A DNA stretch of 64,000 nucleotides. Source: JAFAGO01 sp031987605 (GTDB taxonomy: Bacteria; Bacteroidota; Bacteroidia; Flavobacteriales; Weeksellaceae). The notes beneath the pieces are model-generated. The model was not told the origin of the DNA. It was given only the letters and a program-made list of their open reading frames with translations, and did not search any database. The stretch covers positions 57,024 to 121,023 of the forward strand of contig DALZZF010000008.1 of assembly GCA_031987605.1 (NCBI GenBank), given 5' to 3'. Position numbers and translations under genes: made by a program. Within the stretch, counting starts at the first letter, position 1. Each line of letters opens with the position of its first letter. This document shows, piece after piece, positions 51,909 through 59,351 of the stretch.

Positions 51909-52882
51909 TAAATATGTTGATAACCAATAAGTTTTGCAACCTCAAGTGCAACTTTTAGCGCTTCTGTTCCGTCCTGCAAAGAAACCTGAATATGTTTGTT
52001 TTCAGTAATCGCATCTGCAAAAGAATTCAGTTCATCCAAAATCGCATTATTGGGTTGAATATCAGGATATTCAAATAAAATCTGATTTTTTTCACCATCT
52101 GCATTTTCAATAATCATATCGAATGCAGACGGATGTTCCGGTGCTTTTTGCATTCGGATAACTTCCGCTTTCTTTTCAAGAAAATCGACGGAAATATAAG
52201 CGTCTTTCTGGAAAAATCTGGATTTTCGCATCGCTTTCATCGAGATTCGTGAAGTTGTGAGATTGGCGACACATCCGTTTTCAAATTCAATTCTGGCATT
52301 GGCAATATCGGGTGTTTTGGAAACCACGCAAACTCCGGAAGCATGAATGTCTTTCACCTTTGATTTTACAATCGAGAGCAGAATATCCAGATCGTGAATC
52401 ATCAAATCCAAAACCACGGAAACATCCGTTCCTCTCGGATTAAATTCAGCCAAACGGTGAATTTCGATAAACATCGGGTTTTTAATAAAATCTTTCGATG
52501 CGATAAAGGCAGGATTGTAGCGTTCCACATGTCCGACCTGCGCTTTTATTCCGTTTTCACGGCATTTTTGCAGCATTTCTTCTGCCTGCTCCAAGGTTTG
52601 GGTTACGGGTTTTTCGATGAAAAAATGAATACCTTTTTCAATAGCTTTCATCGCGTAATTATAGTGATAAAGTGTTGGGGTAACAATGTCCAGCATTTCA
52701 ATCTGGTTCAGTAGTTCGTCGAAATCTTCAAAGAATTTATACCCAAATTCTGCTTCTAATTTTTTACCGTTTTCCACATCTTTATCGTGGAAACCCACCA
52801 ATTCATATTTATCGGATTGTTGAAGGAGTTTCAAATGTATTTTTCCCAAATGTCCGGCTCCTACTAAACCTGCTTTCAGCAT
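51908..52882 (-). CDS. Gfo/Idh/MocA-family oxidoreductase
   Basis: 324 aa. Rossmann motif GLVGAGHLGKIHLKLLQQ at the start, then the family signature EKPVTQTLEQAEEM (Glu-Lys-Pro) near residue 92-105 and a C-terminal alpha/beta domain with RGTDVSVVLDLMIHDLDILLS. It uses NAD(P) on a sugar or sugar-like substrate that cannot be read off. Divergent from pcm, with a TATCTTTG box at 52899-52906; followed by the hydrolase with one-base overlap. Confidence 0.9.
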   Translation of the reverse strand: MLKAGLVGAGHLGKIHLKLLQQSDKYELVGFHDKDVENGKKLEAEFGYKFFEDFDELLNQIEMLDIVTPTLYHYNYAMKAIEKGIHFFIEKPVTQTLEQAEEMLQKCRENGIKAQVGHVERYNPAFIASKDFIKNPMFIEIHRLAEFNPRGTDVSVVLDLMIHDLDILLSIVKSKVKDIHASGVCVVSKTPDIANARIEFENGCVANLTTSRISMKAMRKSRFFQKDAYISVDFLEKKAEVIRMQKAPEHPSAFDMIIENADGEKNQILFEYPDIQPNNAILDELNSFADAITENKHIQVSLQDGTEALKVALEVAKLIGYQHI

Positions 52883-52898
52883 AAGAAAATGTTTTGCC

Positions 52899-52906
52899 CA
52901 AAGATA
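52899..52906 (-). promoter_or_regulatory. candidate -7 box of the Gfo/Idh/MocA gene
   Basis: TATCTTTG on the minus strand, 16 bp before the ATG. The following short direct repeats GGTTTCAGGA (52913 and 52928 regions) occupy the -33 zone. Confidence 0.45.
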
Positions 52907-52965
52907 AAAAATAGGTTTCAGGAAACAGGTTTCAGGATATAGTTTTTTTTGAATTTCTTTATTAC

Positions 52966-52973
52966 TACTTTTG
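52966..52973 (+). promoter_or_regulatory. candidate -7 box of pcm
   Basis: TACTTTTG, 40 bp before the pcm ATG; TTTG at 52948-52951 is at 14 bp spacing, a little short. Confidence 0.45.
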
Positions 52974-53013
52974 TTTCACCATTACTTTTAACCAGAGATT
53001 TACGCACGGAAAA

Positions 53014-53664
53014 ATGCACGACACATTTGTACACAAAGGAAAACGCCGCCAATTGGTTGATTATCTGAAGGAAAAAATCGGGATTCAGGATGAGCTTGTT
53101 TTAAAAGCCATCAATTCGGTTCCACGCCATCTTTTTATCGAAAGTATTTTTGAAGATTATGCGTATGAAGACCGTGCTTTTCCGATTGCTGCCGGACAAA
53201 CGATTTCCCATCCTTCAACCGTTGCAGAACAGAGCGAACTTCTGCAAGTAAAACCGGGTGAAAAAATTCTGGAAATCGGTACAGGAAGCGGTTATCAGGC
53301 TGCGGTTCTTGTGGCTATGGATACCTTGGTTTATACTGTGGAAAGGCAAAAAGATTTATTTGATTTTTCTAAAAATAAACTCAAAGAAATGCATCTTTCA
53401 CCAAAATTTCAGAGTTTTGGAGATGGTTTTTCCGGGCTTCCTACATTTGCGCCTTTTGATAAAGTAATTGTAACCTGCGGTGCAGAAATGCTTCCCATTG
53501 AACTTTTAAAACAGCTGAAAGTGGGAGGAAAAATGGTGATTCCCTTAGGAAAAACAGATGAACAGATTTTATACCGCTTCACAAAAATTTCGGAAAGCGA
53601 GATCGAAAAGGAGGAATTCGGAGCTTATAAATTTGTTCCGATGCTCAAAAAAACAAATAAATGA
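53014..53664 (+). CDS. pcm: protein-L-isoaspartate O-methyltransferase
   Basis: 216 aa. Motifs of the PCMT family: VPRHLFIE, AYEDRAFPIAAGQTISHPSTVA (substrate loop) and the SAM site ILEIGTGSGYQAAVL, later VTCGAEMLPIELLKQLKVGGKMVIPLG. It methylates isoaspartyl residues formed by ageing of proteins, using S-adenosylmethionine in the cytoplasm. Divergent from the Gfo/Idh/MocA gene and followed by the acidic 99-aa protein. Confidence 0.95.
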   Translation: MHDTFVHKGKRRQLVDYLKEKIGIQDELVLKAINSVPRHLFIESIFEDYAYEDRAFPIAAGQTISHPSTVAEQSELLQVKPGEKILEIGTGSGYQAAVLVAMDTLVYTVERQKDLFDFSKNKLKEMHLSPKFQSFGDGFSGLPTFAPFDKVIVTCGAEMLPIELLKQLKVGGKMVIPLGKTDEQILYRFTKISESEIEKEEFGAYKFVPMLKKTNK

Positions 53665-53768
53665 AGAATGTTGAGAAACATTTTACTTAATAATTCTGTA
53701 AAACCAATGTTTGAATGTATAAATAGAAATGAAAAAAATATCCGAAATTTGAACTAAATTTTAAAACA

Positions 53769-54068
53769 ATGATTCAAGAAGAAAACAACAATAAGAAAGA
53801 GCAGGACGAGCAACTGCGGGAAATGAACTATTCCGAATCAGATGATATTTTTGAGCATGGAAAACCGCTTTCTCTGGATGAAAACGGAGAACCGATTACA
53901 GAAGATTTAGAAGAAGATGATATGGAAATGGATCTTGATGTTCCGGGTTCTGAACTCGATAACAACGAGGAAAATGTAGGCTCTGAAGACGAAGAAAACA
54001 ATTATTACAGTCTCGCCGATGAAGATGATGACCACGAAGAGCAGGACGACGATCTGGAAAATGAATAA
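53769..54068 (+). CDS. acidic disordered protein, function unknown
   Basis: 99 aa, about 45% Asp plus Glu, with no hydrophobic core and no signal peptide. Recognisable pieces are MNYSESDDIFEHGKPLSLDENGEPI and the terminal DDDHEEQDDDLENE. It is followed at once by a terminator (54076-54101). Composition suggests an intrinsically disordered, perhaps nucleic-acid-mimicking or RNA-polymerase-delta-like protein, but that is speculation. The good start, terminator and neighbour-like codons support it being real. Confidence 0.72.
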   Translation: MIQEENNNKKEQDEQLREMNYSESDDIFEHGKPLSLDENGEPITEDLEEDDMEMDLDVPGSELDNNEENVGSEDEENNYYSLADEDDDHEEQDDDLENE

Positions 54069-54075
54069 GCATAAC

Positions 54076-54101
54076 AAACCGGAAATCTTCCGGTTTTTTT
54101 T
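54076..54101 (+). terminator. terminator of the acidic protein gene
   Basis: AAACCGGAA-atc-TTCCGGTTTTTTTT. It ends only 15 bp before the next ATG (54117), so the dehydrogenase has no room for a promoter after it. Confidence 0.85.
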
Positions 54102-54116
54102 AATCAAAAAGAAAGA

Positions 54117-55094
54117 ATGAGAGTATATGTAAACAAACCCATTCCCGAAATCGGAATACAGATGATGCAGGATGCGGGAATAGATTTAATTGTGCCGGAA
54201 GGAAGAAATTCATTCTCCGATACAGAAAAAATCAAATATCTGAAAATGTGTGATGCCTTGGTAAACGTGGGTGTAGTCCCGATTGACGAGTATTTTTTCG
54301 AAAAAAATCCTCAAATAAAAGCCATCGCTCAATTTTCCGTTGGATTTAATAATGTGGATCTTGCCGAAGCCAATCGCAGAAAAATTCCGATTGGGAATAC
54401 CCCCGGAGTTTTAAGCAAAGCAACCTCAGATATTGCCTTTTTACTCATGCAGTTTGTATCGCGGTACGGAAGTTTCTATTATGATAAAGTGAAATCCGGA
54501 GATTGGCACGGATTCGATATGGAGGATCTTTTGGGAATTGAATTATACGGAAAAACCATCGGAATTTTCGGAATGGGAAGAATCGGATTCGAAATGGCAA
54601 AAAAATGCAAAGCTGCATTTGGAATGAATGTTATTTACCACAACAGAAAACTCAATCCTGAACTGGAAAAAGAATTGGATGCCAAATACGTATCTTTTGA
54701 TGAACTCTTGAAAAAATCTGATGTTTTGAGTATTCATGCCAGTTTTACACCGGAAAATGCAGGCATGTTTAATGCAGAAGTTTTCAGTAAAATGAAACCC
54801 AATGCCATTTTTGTAAACACTGCGAGAGGAAGTTTTCACAATGAAACAGATTTGTATCAGGCCTTAACCGAGAAGAAAATTTGGGGAGCAGGACTCGATG
54901 TTACCAATCCCGAACCCATGTTGAAAGACAACCAACTTCTAAAACTTCCGAATGTTTGTGTTCTGCCGCATATCGGTTCTTCAACCATTGAAGCCAGAGA
55001 CGGAATGGCGCGTTATGTTGCAGAAAATATAATTGCTTTTTCCAAAGGCGAACCGATGCCACACTGCGTAAATCCGGAAGTGTATTCTTCGTAA
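54117..55094 (+). CDS. D-isomer 2-hydroxyacid dehydrogenase (glyoxylate reductase-like)
   Basis: 325 aa. Substrate domain, then Rossmann motif GIFGMGRIGFEMAKKC (about residue 150), catalytic Arg in NTARGSF, Glu in LDVTNPEPM and His in LPHIGSSTIEAR. It reduces 2-ketoacids with NAD(P)H; the closest characterised types are GhrB-like glyoxylate/hydroxypyruvate reductases. A bidirectional terminator follows at 55129-55166. Transcription must either read through the preceding terminator or start inside it. Confidence 0.92.
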   Translation: MRVYVNKPIPEIGIQMMQDAGIDLIVPEGRNSFSDTEKIKYLKMCDALVNVGVVPIDEYFFEKNPQIKAIAQFSVGFNNVDLAEANRRKIPIGNTPGVLSKATSDIAFLLMQFVSRYGSFYYDKVKSGDWHGFDMEDLLGIELYGKTIGIFGMGRIGFEMAKKCKAAFGMNVIYHNRKLNPELEKELDAKYVSFDELLKKSDVLSIHASFTPENAGMFNAEVFSKMKPNAIFVNTARGSFHNETDLYQALTEKKIWGAGLDVTNPEPMLKDNQLLKLPNVCVLPHIGSSTIEARDGMARYVAENIIAFSKGEPMPHCVNPEVYSS

Positions 55095-55128
55095 AAATTA
55101 ATCGTTTTTTAGAAGTAGAATATAAACG

Positions 55129-55166
55129 AAATCGGCTTCAACACTCATTTGTTGAAGCCGATTTTT
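55129..55166. terminator. strong bidirectional terminator
   Basis: AAATCGGCTTCAACA - loop - TGTTGAAGCCGATTT: 15-bp perfect stem with A and T tracts on its two sides, between the convergent dehydrogenase and DUF2490 genes. Confidence 0.9.
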
Positions 55167-55182
55167 AGAATTTATATCAAAA

Positions 55183-55920
55183 TTATTGATGCCGGATGGT
55201 ATCATCCGAACCTTTATTCGTTTTGAAATTATGATTGACCCATAACGTTAATCCATGATAATTTTTATAAGAATCTGCAGTTCCCTGAGGAACATATCGG
55301 TACATATATCCCAATTGAACAGTGATATTATCAAAAGATTTCCCAACCAAAACGCTCGCCCGGAACTGATCCAGATTGTTGGCATGAATGTTTTCCCCGA
55401 AATTCACCAAAATTTCATTATTCAAGGAAAGAAAAGTTGATTTTGGGTTAAACGGTTTTCCGTCGATCGTTCTGCGGATATTGAACATATACCGCAAACG
55501 GTGATTAAAAGTATATTCACCATCAATAATTTCACCGCTTTCAATTTTTTCTTTAAAACGCGCGTCATAACGAATCCGTTGTTGCGTCTGCCAGTAATCT
55601 CCCAGTTTGGAACTGAACATTACCTGTGCCCAAGGGCGAAGTTCACCCCGAATTAAACGGTCAGAATACGAAGTGGAAAGATAACCCCACGCAAAACCTC
55701 CCGTTACAGAAACCTGCTTGCTGAAACTATACGTTAATCCGTGCCGTGCCAGAAAGAAATTTTCTGAAGCGTAATGAAAATCATTCCAAATTGAGAAGTG
55801 ATTGTTCAATTTTAAGGAAGTCATATATCCGATCCAGACCTGACCTTCATTTTCAACTTTTTTTTCCTGAGCATTGGCAAAGAAACTGCTAAGCAACAAT
55901 AGTAAAACTATTTTTTTCAT
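55183..55920 (-). CDS. DUF2490 outer-membrane-like protein
   Basis: 245 aa with a signal peptide (LLLLLSSFFANAQ). The mature protein is beta-rich with alternating hydrophobic residues and ends in aromatic pairs, fitting an outer-membrane barrel; DUF2490 landmarks include WNDFHYASENFFLARHGLTYSF and WQTQQRIRYDARF. Function unknown. It has its own -7 box TATTTTTG at 55950-55957. Confidence 0.85.
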   Translation of the reverse strand: MKKIVLLLLLSSFFANAQEKKVENEGQVWIGYMTSLKLNNHFSIWNDFHYASENFFLARHGLTYSFSKQVSVTGGFAWGYLSTSYSDRLIRGELRPWAQVMFSSKLGDYWQTQQRIRYDARFKEKIESGEIIDGEYTFNHRLRYMFNIRRTIDGKPFNPKSTFLSLNNEILVNFGENIHANNLDQFRASVLVGKSFDNITVQLGYMYRYVPQGTADSYKNYHGLTLWVNHNFKTNKGSDDTIRHQ

Positions 55921-55949
55921 AGATGTTTTGTTTTGGCATCATCAACACA

Positions 55950-55957
55950 CAAAAATA
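55950..55957 (-). promoter_or_regulatory. candidate -7 box of the DUF2490 gene
   Basis: TATTTTTG on the minus strand, 29 bp before the ATG at 55920; no clear -33. Confidence 0.45.
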
Positions 55958-55996
55958 CAATGAAAACGCAGCTTTTCCTATATGAAACTTGTCACT

Positions 55997-56386
55997 TTAT
56001 GATTCAAAAATCTTTATCGGTTTTTTGTTTTCATCAATGGCAACCAAAGTGAAATCTCCGTAAATTACCTGTTCACGTATGTCATCATACATCTCTTCCA
56101 CAAAAATCTTCACATTCACTTTTATGCTGGTATTTCCCACATATTTTACTTTTCCTATCAATTCTACAAGTGTATCGGCAGGAATAGGTTTTTTAAAATC
56201 AATTCGGTCGCAACTTACGGTAACAAATGATTTTCGTGCAAATCTGGTCGCCGTCATAAACGCAACTTCATCCATCATTTCCATTACCTTTCCGCCAAAC
56301 ATGGTATTGTGATGATTGGTCGTGTTGGGGAAAACCACTTTGAAAACGCGTGTTTCTGATGCCTGAATTTTTTCTTCGTAATTCAT
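55997..56386 (-). CDS. hotdog acyl-CoA thioesterase (YciA-like)
   Basis: 129 aa, one hotdog fold. Conserved NTTNHHNTMFGGKVMEMMDEVAFMTATRFA contains the Asn and the catalytic Asp/Glu pair of the YciA group, then VTVSCDRIDFKKPIPADTLVELIGKV. It hydrolyses acyl-CoA to free acid and CoA. A 160-nt leader with a possible control element precedes it (56449-56559). Confidence 0.92.
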   Translation of the reverse strand: MNYEEKIQASETRVFKVVFPNTTNHHNTMFGGKVMEMMDEVAFMTATRFARKSFVTVSCDRIDFKKPIPADTLVELIGKVKYVGNTSIKVNVKIFVEEMYDDIREQVIYGDFTLVAIDENKKPIKIFES

Positions 56387-56448
56387 TTCTTTTTCTTTTT
56401 AAATTAATACTGAAATGAATAGAATTCTTAAATGAAAAGAAAACTACT

Positions 56449-56559
56449 TCAAATCGCGAAAGTTTTTGGGGATCCGACTTTTTGTTTTATCAACAAATCA
56501 CGGTTGCGCGACAGTTCATGAATTTCACACGATTCACCCTTTTTTGAAAGTGCAAATAT
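56449..56559 (-). promoter_or_regulatory. possible structured leader of the thioesterase gene
   Basis: On the minus strand a -7 box TATATTTG (56552-56559) is followed by a 9-codon ORF MNCRATVIC* (ATG at 56518) and GC-rich words GTCGCGCAACCGTG ... AAGTCGGATCCCC ... TTTCGCGAT, unusual in this AT-rich gap. About 60 nt of AT-rich DNA lead to the thioesterase ATG at 56386. An attenuator or riboswitch-like leader is suspected. The overlapping 69-aa frame 56449-56658 is judged not to be a gene. Confidence 0.35.
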
Positions 56560-56717
56560 AAAAGAGATTTTGAAAAAACCGTATTTTTTATCTGATAATT
56601 CATGAAATGAAAATTCAACTTCTCTGGATGGAATTTTTATTTGCATTTTATTTTTCATTTTGAATACCTTTAAAAACTCAAAACCAACGTTAAATGTTGA
56701 ATTTTAAACTTTGAATA

Positions 56718-58724
56718 TTGAAGACTTTCCAGCAACAAATACAACAAGGAATCCCCACTGAACTTCCTCAGCCAAAACCTTACGACCACACCATCAATCA
56801 CGCACCGAAACGTAAAGAAATCCTTTCCGAAGAAGAAAAAAAACTTGCATTGAAAAACGCTTTGCGGTATTTCGAACCAAAATTTCACGCAGAATTGCTG
56901 CCTGAATTTAAGCAAGAACTGGAAAAGTACGGCAGAATCTATATGTACAGCTTTCGCCCAGATTACGAAATAAAAGCAAGAAATATCGATGAATATCCGG
57001 GAAAATCTCAACAGGCAAAAGCAATTCAGTTAATGATTCAGAACAATCTGGATTATGCGGTGGCGCAGCATCCACACGAGTTAATTACCTACGGTGGAAA
57101 TGGTGCGGTTTTTCAGAATTGGGCGCAGTATCTTCTGACGATGAAATATTTATCGGAAATGAACGATGAACAAACTTTGGTCATGTATTCCGGACATCCG
57201 ATGGGACTTTTTCCGAGTCATAAAGATGCGCCAAGAGTTGTCGTTACTAATGGAATGGTCATTCCTAATTATTCCAAACCCGATGATTGGGAAAAATTCA
57301 ATGCACTGGGAGTTTCGCAGTACGGACAAATGACTGCGGGAAGTTATATGTATATCGGTCCGCAGGGAATTGTTCACGGAACCACGATTACGGTTCTGAA
57401 TGCGTTCAGAAAAATCAATAAAAATCCGAAAGGCGGTTTATTCGTCACCTCCGGTTTGGGAGGAATGTCCGGAGCACAGCCGAAAGCCGGAAATATTGCA
57501 GGTTGCATCACTGTTTGTGCAGAAGTGAATCCGAAAATTACCAAAATCCGTCACGACCAGAAATGGATCAATGAAATTTATGAAAACCTTGATGAATTGG
57601 TGGGAAGAGTGAAAAAAGCCCAACAAAATAATGAAACCGTTTCTTTGGCATATCTCGGAAATGTAGTGGAAGTTTGGGAAAAATTTGATGAAGCCGATTT
57701 GAAAATCGACATCGGTTCCGATCAGACTTCGCTTCACAATCCTTGGGCAGGCGGTTATTATCCGGCAGGACAAAGTTTTGAAGAATCCAACAAAATGATG
57801 TCGGAAAATCCCGAATTGTTCAAAGAAAAAGTTCAGGAAAGTTTGAGAAGACATGTTGATGCCATTAACAAACACACTGAAAAAGGAACCTATTTTTTCG
57901 ATTACGGAAACGCATTTTTGCTGGAAGCATCACGCGCCGGCGCAAAAGTGTATAAAGATAAAAATGGAGCGTTTACAAGTTCGGGGTTAGGGGAGGATTT
58001 TGCTTATCCTTCCTATGTTCAGGATATTATGGGACCCATGTGTTTTGATTACGGTTTTGGACCGTTCCGTTGGGTTTGTACGAGCGGAAAACCGGAAGAT
58101 TTGCAGAAAACCGATGATATTGCGTGTGCCGTTTTGGAAGAAATGATTAAGAATTCTCCCGAAGAAATTCAGCAGCAAATGCAGGATAATATCACCTGGA
58201 TAAAAGGTGCGCAGGAAAATAAATTAGTGGTCGGTTCGCAGGCGAGAATTTTGTATGCTGATGCAGAGGGACGAATGAAAATCGCGGAAGCCTTTAACAA
58301 AGCTATTAAAAACGGCGAAATCGGAGCGGTAGTTCTTGGTCGCGACCATCACGATGTTTCGGGAACGGATTCGCCGTATCGTGAAACGTCCAATATTTAC
58401 GATGGTTCTCGGTTTACGGCAGATATGGCGATTCAGAATGTAATTGGCGACAGTTTTCGCGGTGCGACTTGGGTTTCTATTCACAACGGAGGCGGTGTTG
58501 GTTGGGGCGAAGTCATCAACGGCGGTTTTGGAATGCTTCTGGACGGAAGCGATGATGCCGACAGAAGACTGAAATCAATGCTGTTCTGGGACGTGAACAA
58601 CGGAATTTCCCGCAGAAGTTGGGCTCGAAATGAGGGTGCAATTTTCGCCATAAAACGAGCAATGGAAGCCGAACCGAATTTGAAAGTAACGCTGCCGAAT
58701 TTGGTTGATGAAAGTTTGTTTTAG
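56718..58724 (+). CDS. hutU: urocanate hydratase, TTG start
   Basis: 668 aa, the long form known from Bacteroidota and eukaryotes; the Pseudomonas type is about 557. It converts urocanate to imidazolonepropionate in histidine degradation using bound NAD+. NAD-site region GGLFVTSGLGGMSGAQPKAGNIAG and the catalytic-region Cys in GPMCFDYGFGPFRWVCTSG are intact, as is the C-terminal HNGGGVGWGEVINGGFGMLLDGSDDADRRL. The start must be the TTG at 56718: an in-frame stop (56712) lies two codons upstream and the conserved N-terminus begins MKTFQQQIQQGIPTELPQPKPYD. None of hutH, hutI or hutG is beside it. A 171-aa gene has landed directly behind its stop. Confidence 0.96.
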   Translation: MKTFQQQIQQGIPTELPQPKPYDHTINHAPKRKEILSEEEKKLALKNALRYFEPKFHAELLPEFKQELEKYGRIYMYSFRPDYEIKARNIDEYPGKSQQAKAIQLMIQNNLDYAVAQHPHELITYGGNGAVFQNWAQYLLTMKYLSEMNDEQTLVMYSGHPMGLFPSHKDAPRVVVTNGMVIPNYSKPDDWEKFNALGVSQYGQMTAGSYMYIGPQGIVHGTTITVLNAFRKINKNPKGGLFVTSGLGGMSGAQPKAGNIAGCITVCAEVNPKITKIRHDQKWINEIYENLDELVGRVKKAQQNNETVSLAYLGNVVEVWEKFDEADLKIDIGSDQTSLHNPWAGGYYPAGQSFEESNKMMSENPELFKEKVQESLRRHVDAINKHTEKGTYFFDYGNAFLLEASRAGAKVYKDKNGAFTSSGLGEDFAYPSYVQDIMGPMCFDYGFGPFRWVCTSGKPEDLQKTDDIACAVLEEMIKNSPEEIQQQMQDNITWIKGAQENKLVVGSQARILYADAEGRMKIAEAFNKAIKNGEIGAVVLGRDHHDVSGTDSPYRETSNIYDGSRFTADMAIQNVIGDSFRGATWVSIHNGGGVGWGEVINGGFGMLLDGSDDADRRLKSMLFWDVNNGISRRSWARNEGAIFAIKRAMEAEPNLKVTLPNLVDESLF

Positions 58725-58735
58725 TGTGAAATATT

Positions 58736-59251
58736 ATGGAGAAACCAATTTTAATCATAAGTTCAATCGTCTTAGTATTGACGCTGTTTTATTATTCTGA
58801 ATTTGACAACAAAGGAACGGCATACGGAATTCTCCTGATTTGTTTCATTGCGATTGCATTTTCTTATGCTAAAATCAAACATCCAACGGAATCCAAAGAC
58901 GAATATAAAGCAGTTGAAGAAGAAAATGACAAGCTTGAAAATTTTGACGGAATTTTTGAGTTTAAAAAGGACGGATTTTATATTGATAAAAAATCTGAAT
59001 TTGTAAAATGGGACGAAATTATGGAAGTGAATTCATTCAGCATTCCACTTTTGAAAAGAGGAAAACAAACCGGATATCAAATCATTACTGTGAATAAAAA
59101 TTATGAATTTAACGACCAACAAACTGCTGGAATTGTTAAATTGGGAAATCAATTAGCCGAAAATTTAACAAACTGGAAGCCTGATTCTCCGACTATCAGA
59201 ATGAACAATCACGGACTTGAAAAAACAATTGTATATCGAAAGGAAAACTGA
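58736..59251 (+). CDS. small membrane protein with PH-like domain, function unknown
   Basis: 171 aa: two TM helices (about residues 5-22 and 28-45) and a cytoplasmic domain of about 100 residues (FDGIFEFKKDGFYIDKKSEFVKWDEIMEVNSFSI) that looks like the beta-sandwich of bacterial PH or YcxB-like proteins. I do not recognise a named family. The gene begins 11 bp after hutU, and a degraded copy of the last 51 bp of hutU (59269-59320) lies right after it, so it appears to have been inserted at the hutU 3' end. Confidence 0.72.
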   Translation: MEKPILIISSIVLVLTLFYYSEFDNKGTAYGILLICFIAIAFSYAKIKHPTESKDEYKAVEEENDKLENFDGIFEFKKDGFYIDKKSEFVKWDEIMEVNSFSIPLLKRGKQTGYQIITVNKNYEFNDQQTAGIVKLGNQLAENLTNWKPDSPTIRMNNHGLEKTIVYRKEN

Positions 59252-59268
59252 TACAGTTGAAAGTTAAA

Positions 59269-59320
59269 CCGAATCTGAAAAGTAACGCTGCCGAATTTGG
59301 TGGATGAGAGTCTTTTTAAA
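59269..59320 (+). pseudogene. duplicate 3' end of hutU
   Basis: CCGAATCTGAAAAGTAACGC and the following 32 bp repeat hutU 58674-58724 with six or so differences, including an extra A that shifts the frame and a TAA-like end. It is too short to code; it is best read as the original or the recombined tail of hutU. Confidence 0.8.
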
Positions 59321-59351
59321 ACTAAATAATTCTCAAATCCAATGAAAAAAA

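Noticed and set aside
56449..56658. 69-aa minus-strand ORF
   Set aside because: Contains an internal promoter box, ends in GC-rich non-coding-looking sequence and resembles no domain; treated as part of a leader region.
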